Shown one piece after another: positions 25,316 through 31,882 of a stretch of 32,600 bases of DNA. Under the pieces are notes generated by a model. That model was not told the origin of the DNA and ran no database searches. It saw only the letters and a list, made by a program, of their open reading frames with translations. The DNA lies in contig NZ_JAGMXV010000029.1 in the NCBI RefSeq assembly GCF_018006725.1, positions 1 to 32,600 of the forward strand, read 5' to 3'. Within the stretch, counting starts at the first letter, position 1. Each line of letters begins with the position of its first letter. Both the position numbers and the translations under genes were made by a program. This DNA comes from Rhizorhabdus sp. GTDB taxonomy: Bacteria; Pseudomonadota; Alphaproteobacteria; Sphingomonadales; Sphingomonadaceae.

Positions 25316-25565
25316 GGTTCCACCCTGCCTGACCGATGGAACCGGAAATGGAACGGGAAAAGCAAGCTATCTCAATAAGATATAGCTTCGGTTCCATTGG
25401 TTCCATTGGTTCCATAGGTAACCGGTTCACGTACGCGCGCGCCTGTGTGATCGTATCACGCGCGCGCGAGGAAACATGGAACCGATGGAACCGGCCCGTT
25501 AAGTCGTTGATATCGCTTGGAAAGCCCGTTCCATTTCCGGTTCCAGTCCGGTTCCATATGGAACC
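25316..25565. repeat. GGTTCCA box array forming a large inverted duplication
   Basis: Ten exact copies of GGTTCCA or its complement start at 25316, 25337, 25390, 25399, 25408, 25477, 25486, 25539, 25550 and 25559; partial copies lie at 25349, 25424 and 25527. The boxes at 25390, 25399 and 25408 are a tandem with 9-base period, as are 25477 and 25486. Segments 25337-25357 and 25525-25545 are perfect 21-base inverted repeats. The symmetry axis at 25441 also maps 25390 onto 25486-25492 and 25399 onto 25477-25483, so about 75 bases on each side are an imperfect inverted duplication. 25550-25565 is a perfect palindrome. It may be a replication origin, packaging site or regulatory array. Confidence 0.8.
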
Positions 25566-25740
25566 GCCCCCCGGCCCATCGGGCGCCGCCATCATGGACC
25601 CCCTCTGTGTTGGTATCAAGCGGGCCGGGGCGCGGGGCGCAAAAAAAAGAGCGGGCGCGGGATAGGTGCAAAAGGAGCGCGATCGCCTCGCATCCGCTGC
25701 GCTCCGCGCATCGAATGCTGATCGCGCGCTGAATTGGTGG

Positions 25741-25785
25741 AAACTGGCTGAAATCAGCCAGTTTCGGCCTCGAAAAATATTTTTC
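25741..25785. promoter_or_regulatory. Two palindromic operator-like sites upstream of the antirestriction cassette
   Basis: 25741-25764 is an 11-base inverted repeat with a 2-base centre (AAACTGGCTGA arm). 25772-25785 is a perfect 14-base A/T palindrome (GAAAAATATTTTTC). Both end just before the -35 hexamer of the rightward promoter, as expected of a repressor or activator site and an AT-rich upstream element. They do not resemble the ATAAGAC operators of the immunity region, so a different regulator is implied. Confidence 0.55.
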
Positions 25786-25795
25786 TCGGCAGCTA

Positions 25796-25824
25796 TTGAC
25801 AAACGCGAACGTATATCAAAACAT
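25796..25824 (+). promoter_or_regulatory. Probable sigma70-type promoter for the rightward cassette
   Basis: A perfect TTGACA -35 box at 25796-25801 is followed at 17 bases by AAACAT (25819-25824), a weak -10. The surrounding DNA is the most AT-rich of the window. It lies about 55 bases upstream of the start codon at 25878. Confidence 0.6.
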
Positions 25825-25877
25825 AGACACAGAAAGCGACGGCATCCGGCCGCGCTTATGGTCAGAAAGGACCGAAC

Positions 25878-26063
25878 ATGACCACCGCACCGACCCGCAC
25901 GGCCATCATCGAAATGGGCCCCTACACTCTCGACGTCACCTTTGACGCATCGGCCGATCTCGATGGCGCCTTCAAGGCCGTCTGCAACGACACCGGCGAG
26001 ACGCTCTCCATCAATGGCTGGCTCATCGAAAGCATCGACTACACCGATGGCGAGGAGGCTTGA
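25878..26063 (+). CDS. Small unknown protein preceding the ArdC-type gene
   Basis: A 61-residue acidic protein (TAIIEMGPYTLDVTFDASAD ... GWLIESIDYTDGEEA) with predicted beta strands and no cysteine motif or membrane segment. ATG 25878 follows AAAGG at good spacing. It is separated by 3 bases from the ArdC-type gene and so shares its transcript. I do not recognise the family; it might be a partner or regulator of the antirestriction protein. Confidence 0.65.
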   Translation: MTTAPTRTAIIEMGPYTLDVTFDASADLDGAFKAVCNDTGETLSINGWLIESIDYTDGEEA

Positions 26064-26066
26064 TCC

Positions 26067-27050
26067 ATGACCAAGCTCGACCTTCACCAGGACGTCACCG
26101 ATCGCATCATCGCCGCCATCGAGGCCGGCACGAAGCCATGGGAATGCGACTGGACGGCGGGCGAGGGCGGCTCGATCATGCCGCTCCGCGCCAACGGCCA
26201 GCCCTATCGCGGGATCAACGTCCTGCTGCTGTGGGCCGCTGCAGCGGCCAATCGCTACCGCTCGGGCCGCTGGCTGACCTTCAAGCAGGCGCAGGATCTC
26301 TGCGGCAAGGTCCGCAAGGGCGAGAAGTCGACCCGCATCGTCTTTTTCAAGGCGCTCGAAGTCGGCGCCGACAATGACGGCGACAGCGGCGCGGGCCGGG
26401 GCGAGGGCGACGACGACGGCAAGCGCCGCGTCGGCATGCTGCGCCAGTACAGCGTCTTTAACGCGGACCAGATTGACGGTCTGCCGGCGCGCTTCGCTCC
26501 GCCCGTGGTCGAGCTGGTTGCCGGCAAGGAACGCGACGAAGCCGCCGAGGCCGCTATCCGCAGCTGCGGCGCGTCGATCGCGGAGGATGGCGGCGACGGC
26601 GCTTTCTATCGCCCTTCGACCGACAGCATCCACCTGCCGGCCTTCGATCGCTTCAAGAGCGTCGGCGGCTATCTCGCCACCATGGCGCATGAAGTCGTGC
26701 ACTGGACGGGTGCCCCGCATCGCCTCGATCGCGACGGCGGCAAGAAGTTCGGCGATGCCGGCTATGCCTTCGAAGAGCTGGTCGCCGAGATTGGCGCGGC
26801 CTTCATCTGCGCCCGCCTCGGCATCGCCGGCGAGCATATCGACAGCCACGCGGCCTATGTCGGAGGCTGGCTCAAGGCGCTGAAAAACGACAAGCGCGCC
26901 ATCTTCCGCGCTGCCAGCCTGGCGCAGGCTGCGGCCGACATGGCGCTGGCAAATGCGGGCGAGGGCGCCGCGGCCGATTTCAGCCCCGTGGAGCGTCCCG
27001 CCGCCGTTGCGGCTGTCGCGGCCCCCGCGCAGTTCGCCTTGGCACTGTAG
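26067..27050 (+). CDS. ArdC-type antirestriction protein with zincin metallopeptidase domain
   Basis: A 327-residue protein. The N-terminal domain (about 1-140) has the ArdC ssDNA-binding layout: LHQDVTDRIIAAIEAGTKPWE, PYRGINVLLLW, RYRSGRWLTFKQAQDLCGKV and KGEKSTRIVFFK. It is followed by an Asp/Gly-rich insertion at 101-119. The C-terminal domain has HEVVHWTG (208-215: His208, Glu209, His212) and YAFEELVAEIGAAF, whose Glu probably supplies the third zinc ligand. ArdC proteins protect incoming DNA from restriction; whether the peptidase is active is unknown. ATG 26067 has GAGGAGG upstream. The cassette faces the early operon and has its own promoter. Confidence 0.87.
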   Translation: MTKLDLHQDVTDRIIAAIEAGTKPWECDWTAGEGGSIMPLRANGQPYRGINVLLLWAAAAANRYRSGRWLTFKQAQDLCGKVRKGEKSTRIVFFKALEVGADNDGDSGAGRGEGDDDGKRRVGMLRQYSVFNADQIDGLPARFAPPVVELVAGKERDEAAEAAIRSCGASIAEDGGDGAFYRPSTDSIHLPAFDRFKSVGGYLATMAHEVVHWTGAPHRLDRDGGKKFGDAGYAFEELVAEIGAAFICARLGIAGEHIDSHAAYVGGWLKALKNDKRAIFRAASLAQAAADMALANAGEGAAADFSPVERPAAVAAVAAPAQFALAL

Positions 27051-27079
27051 GGCGCCAATCCGGACCGGGGCGGGCATGT

Positions 27080-27107
27080 GGGCCGGCGGGAGCGATCCCG
27101 CCGGCCC
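27080..27107. terminator. Strong GNRA-loop hairpin between converging genes
   Basis: A perfect 12-base stem (27080-27091 with 27096-27107, GGGCCGGCGGGA arm) is closed by the tetraloop GCGA. It lies between the 3' ends of the rightward ArdC-type gene and the leftward helicase gene, so it can serve both directions. On the plus strand it is followed by TTCGCTGT, not a full U-run. Confidence 0.75.
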
Positions 27108-27208
27108 TTCGCTGTCGGGGCGCGCTGCTGCCGCTTGGGAGCGCCCTATAACGCTCCGCCGGGGCCCTCGCGAGGCGTACCGGACGCCCCCTCTGGTATC
27201 TCTGGATT

Positions 27209-29104
27209 TCACAGCTCGGCCGGGTCCGCCGCCATCGGCGTGTCGCCTTCCTCGACGTCAAGCGAACATATCTGTTCGATTGGAACCAGCGTGGCACGGT
27301 CCTTGCGACCGTCGAATTTCACGGGGACTTGCTTGATCGCGCCGGGCAGCCGCCCAAAGGATTGGGTCCAGACGCCGCCGGCCCAGCGCGTGCGATCGAA
27401 CAGTTTGGCGAGGCCCTGGATCGATCGCCCGCCGATGGCGAGATAGACGCGCTCGTTAGGCAGCCCGCTGGCGGCACGGGCGCCCATTTCGCCGTCTGGC
27501 TTTTCCGTCGTCGTGACAAGCCGCATGCCAGCGGCCTCGAGGCGGGCGCGGGCGCGGTTCATCACCTGCGTATTGCTGATCAGCATGGCCTTACGGATGG
27601 TCCGCGCGACCGGCTCCGGATCTTCGCCGCCCTTGCTCGGCAGGAAGGTCGAGGCGAGATGGGATGCTGCGTCGGCCTCGTCCGGGCAATCGTCCTGCGC
27701 ATTGGCCGACACGATGAAACGCAGACGGTTCGCCCATGTCTCGACGCGCGATGGCTCGATATCGTCGGCGATCGGGTCGAACCGCTCCTGCAAAAGGCCC
27801 TCGGCGCTGTCGAACAGCATCAGGTCCATGCACGCCAGCAGCGTCCCATATTGGTCCTGGCCGCGCTGGTCGAAATTGACGCGCGACAGCGCCAGTTGAT
27901 AGGCGTCGAGCGTTTCCTGAAACCGGCCCCACTGGTCGACCATGCGCCGTCGCAGCATCGCGCCGACCTGGCGCCATTCGGCCATGTCGAGCCGGATGCC
28001 GGAGCCTTCCTTCAACGGTTTCAGTTCAAGGAAGGCGAGGCGGCTGCGATCCTGCGCCAGCATGGGCGGGATCAGGATCGACGAAAACAGGAAACAGGTC
28101 TGCGCGGCAAATTCGGCGGCGTTATGATCCTGCGATCCGCGATGGATCTTGGAACCGGACGAGGCGAGCCGCGCCAGCTTGATGACCGGGTCGCTCGTGG
28201 TTCCCTGCTCGCTCGGTTCGCGTTCGTCGAACATGATCGGCAGAGTCTGGAGCTTGGTCATCTGGCGGATGCCGGCCTCGGTCGCATCGGCCGTGCGGAT
28301 GACGCCGTCGCCGAACATCGCCGCGATCAGGCCATGTTCGCCGTTCAACGTGGATTTGCCGGTGCCCTTACTGCCGGTAATCCAGCTGTGTGGGCGCCAC
28401 GGCAGCGCGCCGGCGACGGCCATGGCGCCCAGCTGGCCCAGCAACAGGAACGGGTCGATGTTCGGCCGCACCCAGTTCCACGTCTTCAGCATCGCCAGCG
28501 TCTTTTCGCCTGGCGCGGTCGACGGGCTTTCCGCCGCCGGCTTGGGAATGCTCGGTTTGGTCGGATAGACAAAGCCGTCGATCAGGCCGGGATCGACCCA
28601 GCGGGGCGCGCGGCCCTCGCCGTTGATCCGCTTCAGCCCGCCGAGCAGGATGCGGTCGCCGCAATGCAGGATCAGCTCGCCCTCGGCGCTGCGATGCGCC
28701 CCGCGCTCGCGGACGCGGCCCTCCGGGTCGAATATGCCGGCATGCGACGCGGCAAGGATCATGGATTTCTTGACGTCGGCATAGACGAACCCGACGACCG
28801 GATAGACCTCCCGGCCCGTGTCCTTGTCCTTCACCGGCTTGCCGTAGCGCGGCCAATGTTCTTCAAGGAAATGCGCCCGCCGCCCATAGAGCGACAGGAT
28901 GGCGACGTCGTTCCAATCCTTCGTCGACATGCGCACCATCTGCCGCGCTTCGTCGAGGAAGAAACTGGCGGTGCCGAGCCGGCCCAGCGCCTCGACCGGG
29001 CAACCGGGAGGCAATATCGGCTGATCCGGCTCGCGCTCGTCCGGGCGATCGTTCGCCGGGCGCAGGTCCGGCGCATCAACGGGCTTGATATCCGCGATGC
29101 CCAT
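27209..29104 (-). CDS. AAA-type ATPase, putative replicative helicase
   Basis: A 631-residue protein. The ATPase core has GSKGTGKST (residues 244-252, Walker A), LPIMFDERE (288-296, Walker B) and a third conserved region around RLASSGSKIHRGS and DRSRLAFLEL (sensor and arginine-rich part). The first 200 residues have an SLYGRRAHFLEEHWPR segment and a strand-rich part. It probably unwinds DNA with the primase encoded two genes upstream, as in phages using superfamily 3/D5-like helicases. ATG 29104 overlaps the upstream stop by one base (TAATG). It could instead be a DNA-dependent ATPase of another kind. Confidence 0.7.
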   Translation of the reverse strand: MGIADIKPVDAPDLRPANDRPDEREPDQPILPPGCPVEALGRLGTASFFLDEARQMVRMSTKDWNDVAILSLYGRRAHFLEEHWPRYGKPVKDKDTGREVYPVVGFVYADVKKSMILAASHAGIFDPEGRVRERGAHRSAEGELILHCGDRILLGGLKRINGEGRAPRWVDPGLIDGFVYPTKPSIPKPAAESPSTAPGEKTLAMLKTWNWVRPNIDPFLLLGQLGAMAVAGALPWRPHSWITGSKGTGKSTLNGEHGLIAAMFGDGVIRTADATEAGIRQMTKLQTLPIMFDEREPSEQGTTSDPVIKLARLASSGSKIHRGSQDHNAAEFAAQTCFLFSSILIPPMLAQDRSRLAFLELKPLKEGSGIRLDMAEWRQVGAMLRRRMVDQWGRFQETLDAYQLALSRVNFDQRGQDQYGTLLACMDLMLFDSAEGLLQERFDPIADDIEPSRVETWANRLRFIVSANAQDDCPDEADAASHLASTFLPSKGGEDPEPVARTIRKAMLISNTQVMNRARARLEAAGMRLVTTTEKPDGEMGARAASGLPNERVYLAIGGRSIQGLAKLFDRTRWAGGVWTQSFGRLPGAIKQVPVKFDGRKDRATLVPIEQICSLDVEEGDTPMAADPAEL

Positions 29105-29568
29105 TAGGCCAACCCGCGCCGCGCCAACAGTTTAGCGGGCTCGACCATGGAGATGATCGTTATCCACCACAGATCCTCGCACATGGGCCCGACAATGCCA
29201 TTTCCAGACGGGTCACAGACGATCTCACCGTTGAGGACGACGACGCTGTGGTTGCATCCGAGCGAGGATTTTCCGCCAAGGATCATCGGCACTTCTGGGT
29301 TCGCACGGGAAGTCCAGTGCATCAGGGTATCGAGTTCGAGGCTGGCTCCATCGTAGCACATGCTGGCAGCCGCCAATCCTCTGTCAGCGAGCCATTCAGT
29401 TTGCTGCTGAAGCCAAGGGCGCTTGTCTTCGCGCGTCGGCGAACCATCGCAGAAATGCGGCACCTCGGACGGATGCATGTCGAGAATGACCGCGATGCAG
29501 GTGCGGTGGCAGTCCCCCCACCGGTCAGCTTCTGGATCATGCTTGATCAGTTGCTCATGAGGCGTCAC
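29104..29568 (-). CDS. Small papain-like fold protein of unknown role
   Basis: A 154-residue protein with WGDCHRTCIAVILDMHPSEV (Cys20 in the DC motif) near the N-terminus and GCNHSVVVLNGEIVCDPSGN later, giving a possible Cys20-His107-Asp119 triad as in papain-like peptidases and amidases. A similar short protein occurs in many phages; its substrate is unknown. It starts at GTG 29568 in a GTGA overlap with the primase gene and ends one base before the helicase ATG, so it is translated with the replication genes. Its base composition looks less GC-rich than its neighbours. It might act on host regulatory proteins; there is no direct evidence. Confidence 0.62.
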   Translation of the reverse strand: MTPHEQLIKHDPEADRWGDCHRTCIAVILDMHPSEVPHFCDGSPTREDKRPWLQQQTEWLADRGLAAASMCYDGASLELDTLMHWTSRANPEVPMILGGKSSLGCNHSVVVLNGEIVCDPSGNGIVGPMCEDLWWITIISMVEPAKLLARRGLA

Positions 29569-30740
29569 GCAACGGCCCTCCCGTTCTTATCGCGGCCGAA
29601 AAACCCTCGCGGGTCGCGGCACAGCCATTCGTTGAAATCTTTGTAAGCGGGGCTTCCGTCCGGCTTTTCCGGGGTGCGCGGCGGATAGATGATCTTCACC
29701 TTGAACCCGCGCGCCTGGAGCTTGCCGATCTCGCGCTCCAGCGCGTCGACCGCCTTCGATCCATAGGGATCGTTCTGCCCGATGATCACGATCGGCCCCG
29801 CCTGCGGCGGCAGCTGGAGCGAGCCGACCTTGGACAGGCTGACGGCGGCTATCACGCGCCGGTCGGGCATGCCCATCGCCACCGAAAGCCCGTCCTCTAT
29901 GCCTTCGCTGACATAGATCTCCGTTCCCTCGGCGATCGTCGCCAGCTTGCCCGCGCCATCGCCGCGCCACAGCTGGATGAACCCGCCCAGCGACGGCCCC
30001 AGGGTAAGCTTCGGTTCCTGCAACAGCGCCTTGGTCCAGCTGCCATCGGGCCGGCGGCTGATCCACGTGCGATGCGTGCCCATATGCGTGCCGTCGAGGC
30101 CGACGATCGCGGCCAGCATGCACGGCAGCTTGCCGCCGTTCAGTTCCTTGTGGCTGACGTCGGCGCGATAGCGCAGCGCACGCGGCGCGCGACCCAGCTG
30201 GCGCAGGTCGATCGACCGGCCGCGCAGATAGGCTTCGGCCGGCGTGCCGGGCAGCTCGTCCGCGTGCAGCCACAGGCCGCGCGCGCCGTCGCGCTTGCGC
30301 TTGATCTCGGCCTGAAACCGCTCTTCGCGCTCCGATGCCCGCCGCTCGACCTCCTGGCGCGCCCGCTCGAACGATCCCCGGTCGCCGTCCACGATGCCAA
30401 GAAACCGCTTGGCCCATTCGATCGCGGCTTTCTGGTCGCCGCCGCAGCGTCGGATGCGGACCAGGTCCAGCATGTCGCCGTCTTCTTCGCCCGGCCGCGC
30501 GCCGCCGAAATCGTGCCAGTGGCCGATATGCGCGCCTTGCAGGTCGACCTGCAGCGAATATCGGCCGCTCGGCTGATCGTCCATGTTCGACGTTTTCCAA
30601 TGCCCGCCATCGCGCACGCCATTGGGCAACAGGTCGGGCGCCAGCTCGCGCGCACGCTCGTTGAGCATGCGGCATATCGTCTTGATGTCGACCAGGCCGA
30701 AGCCGCCCGCCATCCCGACCGATGAACGCCCCCCGGCCAT
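29565..30740 (-). CDS. Toprim-domain DNA primase
   Basis: A 391-residue protein. The N-terminal part (about 1-110) has a degenerate primase zinc-region layout (MLNERARELAPDLLPNG, GAHIGHWHDFGG) with no cysteine cluster. The middle has TWISRRPDGSWTKAL and GPSLGGFIQLW. The Toprim core runs from IYVSEGIEDGLSVAMG (Glu279, Glu282, Asp283) to PIVIIGQNDPYGSKA (Asp324). The usual DxD/DND motif reads QND, so the first Asp is missing. It probably makes RNA primers for the helicase encoded two genes downstream. ATG 30740 follows the preceding stop by 2 bases. Confidence 0.83.
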   Translation of the reverse strand: MAGGRSSVGMAGGFGLVDIKTICRMLNERARELAPDLLPNGVRDGGHWKTSNMDDQPSGRYSLQVDLQGAHIGHWHDFGGARPGEEDGDMLDLVRIRRCGGDQKAAIEWAKRFLGIVDGDRGSFERARQEVERRASEREERFQAEIKRKRDGARGLWLHADELPGTPAEAYLRGRSIDLRQLGRAPRALRYRADVSHKELNGGKLPCMLAAIVGLDGTHMGTHRTWISRRPDGSWTKALLQEPKLTLGPSLGGFIQLWRGDGAGKLATIAEGTEIYVSEGIEDGLSVAMGMPDRRVIAAVSLSKVGSLQLPPQAGPIVIIGQNDPYGSKAVDALEREIGKLQARGFKVKIIYPPRTPEKPDGSPAYKDFNEWLCRDPRGFFGRDKNGRAVA

Positions 30741-30742
30741 GG

Positions 30743-31033
30743 TCAGATCTGGCGGTACTTCGGCGCGCCGGAAATGGCGGTAACGAAGATGTTGGACTTC
30801 GGTCCCAGCGGTTCGTCATAGCGGTTCGGGCCGGTGAGCGTGGACACGACGGCCGGCGAACCGGCGTCGGGCTGCTTGGTCGCGACGGTAAAGCTCACGC
30901 TCTCGCCCGCCGCCAGATAGAAGATGATCCCGGTGCCGACGGCGACGCGATCGGTGGGAAGCAACGGGTCGCCATAGGTGGCGTCCACTACGGCCGGCAC
31001 CGCCTTCATGGCCCCGTCGATGAAATAGCGCAT
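30743..31033 (-). CDS. Small beta-rich unknown protein in the early operon
   Basis: A 96-residue protein (MRYFIDGAMKAVPAV, IIFYLAAGESVSFTVATKQP, GPKSNIFVTAISGAPKY) with mostly beta-strand character and no cysteines or membrane segment. ATG 31033 has AAGGGGGA upstream. It lies between the HTH gene and the primase gene, with a 15-base gap before and 2 bases after. Not recognised; composition resembles small structural proteins, which would be unexpected in an early operon. Confidence 0.6.
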   Translation of the reverse strand: MRYFIDGAMKAVPAVVDATYGDPLLPTDRVAVGTGIIFYLAAGESVSFTVATKQPDAGSPAVVSTLTGPNRYDEPLGPKSNIFVTAISGAPKYRQI

Positions 31034-31048
31034 AGCTGTCCCCCTTGC

Positions 31049-31591
31049 TTACTGTGGTTGCGCCAGACTGGCGGCTTCCTGCGCCAGCACGGCCGACAGC
31101 CGCGCGACGTCGCGCCGGCTGAGGTGAAGGCCCCGCGCGGCCTGCGGCCACGCGAGGAAAAGCGCGTCGCCGTGGCGCGCGAATTGCGGGAATAGGTCGC
31201 TATCCTCGTCCGGCTCGCGCTCGGGGCCATCCACCCCCTCGGGCGCCGGCGATCGACGCGGTCCCGCGCGGTCCTCGCCGGCGCCCTCGGGAAAGCCGCC
31301 CGTGGGGAGGGCGGCCATCGGGGGGGCCTCTTCATAGCTCAATGCGGCGGGCAGCGGCCCGGCCTGCCGGATGATGGCCGCCATGATCCCGGCCGGGATT
31401 TCGTGCGGCTGATAGGCTGCGCGCTCGATCGCCTCGATATAGCTATGGGAAATGCCGGGGATGCGCCGCGCTGCCTGCTGCACCGATAAGCCTGCGCCGA
31501 ACCGCCACTGGCGCACATGGTCGGCCAGCGCCAGCTGCCGGTCGGCGATGATCAGCCGCTCTTGCAGCGACAGGGCCGGGGCGTCGGTCAT
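31049..31591 (-). CDS. HTH-containing protein, possible second regulator
   Basis: A 180-residue protein. About residues 35-62 contain LSVQQAARRIPGISHSYIEAIERAAY, an XRE-like helix-turn-helix, following a helical start (ALSLQERLIIADRQLALADHVRQW). The middle (about 95-125) is Pro/Gly/Glu-rich and probably disordered. The C-terminus has FPQFARHGDALFLAWPQAARGLHLSRRDVARL. ATG 31591 overlaps the small membrane gene stop by four bases. It is expressed from the early operon and may activate later genes, in the way a CII-type or Q-type protein would. Confidence 0.55.
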   Translation of the reverse strand: MTDAPALSLQERLIIADRQLALADHVRQWRFGAGLSVQQAARRIPGISHSYIEAIERAAYQPHEIPAGIMAAIIRQAGPLPAALSYEEAPPMAALPTGGFPEGAGEDRAGPRRSPAPEGVDGPEREPDEDSDLFPQFARHGDALFLAWPQAARGLHLSRRDVARLSAVLAQEAASLAQPQ

Positions 31592-31743
31592 GTCCCGCCC
31601 CCATCGACGTCGCCCCCGTCGAACGGCCACCGCTCGCGCTGGACACGGTCCAGCCTTTCGGTCAGGCGGCGCGCGGCGATCGCCAGCAGCGCCATGGCGC
31701 CGATGGCGATTACCACCAAAATGGATGCAATCGCGGCCTTCAT
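31588..31743 (-). CDS. Small single-TM membrane protein
   Basis: A 51-residue protein with a hydrophobic N-terminal segment (AAIASILVVIAIGAMALLAIAA) followed by a charged tail (RRLTERLDRVQRERWPFDGG). The ATG at 31743 lacks a strong Shine-Dalgarno; an in-frame TTG at 31782 with GGGGAAATA upstream is an alternative that adds 13 residues. It overlaps the HTH gene by four bases. Unknown role in early infection, perhaps superinfection immunity. Confidence 0.5.
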   Translation of the reverse strand: MKAAIASILVVIAIGAMALLAIAARRLTERLDRVQRERWPFDGGDVDGGGT

Positions 31744-31852
31744 CGCGCGGCTCGCGCCCGTCGCCGGGCGCGCAACGCGCAACCCGGATATTTCCCCAAG
31801 GTTGACGGGCCTTTAACCGAAAGTGACGGTACGGCATCCATCCGGGGGGAGG

Positions 31853-31876
31853 GCTTGTATGTGTGTTTTGCTTGTA
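31853..31876. repeat. Direct repeat GCTTGTA, 17-base period
   Basis: GCTTGTA lies at 31853-31859 and 31870-31876 in the gap between the Cro-like gene and the small membrane gene. Inverted GGTAC-type arms lie around it (31828-31833 and 31874-31879). Such a pair could be a site for a regulator in the early operon; nothing in the sequence decides this. Confidence 0.3.
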
Positions 31877-31882
31877 CCGCCA

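Larger units (their letters stand above)
24656..25877. other. About 1.2 kb intergenic region without a supportable gene
   Basis: Open frames here are antisense or GC-driven and lack ribosome sites and protein-like composition. The part 24656-25310 is very GC-rich with no structure I could assign. The part 25316-25565 holds the GGTTCCA box array, 25641-25648 an 8-A run, 25676-25684/25720-25727 a long-loop inverted repeat (AGCGCGATC/GATCGCGC) that would be followed by TCCTTTT on the minus strand, and 25741-25824 operator-like palindromes and a promoter. Leftward late transcription must start somewhere in this region, but no promoter could be fixed. Confidence 0.6.

Noticed and set aside
25390-25414. 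Tandem 9-base GGTTCCATT units as a CRISPR array or microsatellite
   Set aside because: Units are too short, spacers absent and the boxes occur on both strands in a dyad arrangement. No cas gene is present.
25336-25665. A 109-residue plus-strand frame in the GGTTCCA array
   Set aside because: Its repeating Gly-Ser-Ile pattern is only the translation of the tandem boxes.
25666-25881. A 71-residue frame covering the promoter of the rightward cassette
   Set aside because: It runs over the palindromes and the TTGACA promoter, starts at GTG, and has a Lys/Arg-rich sequence of no protein-like pattern.
24645-27212. A very long leftward open frame across the ArdC cassette and the intergenic region
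   Set aside because: It is antisense to the well-supported ArdC-type gene and has low-complexity Arg/Gly/Ala sequence elsewhere. In GC-rich DNA long antisense frames are expected.
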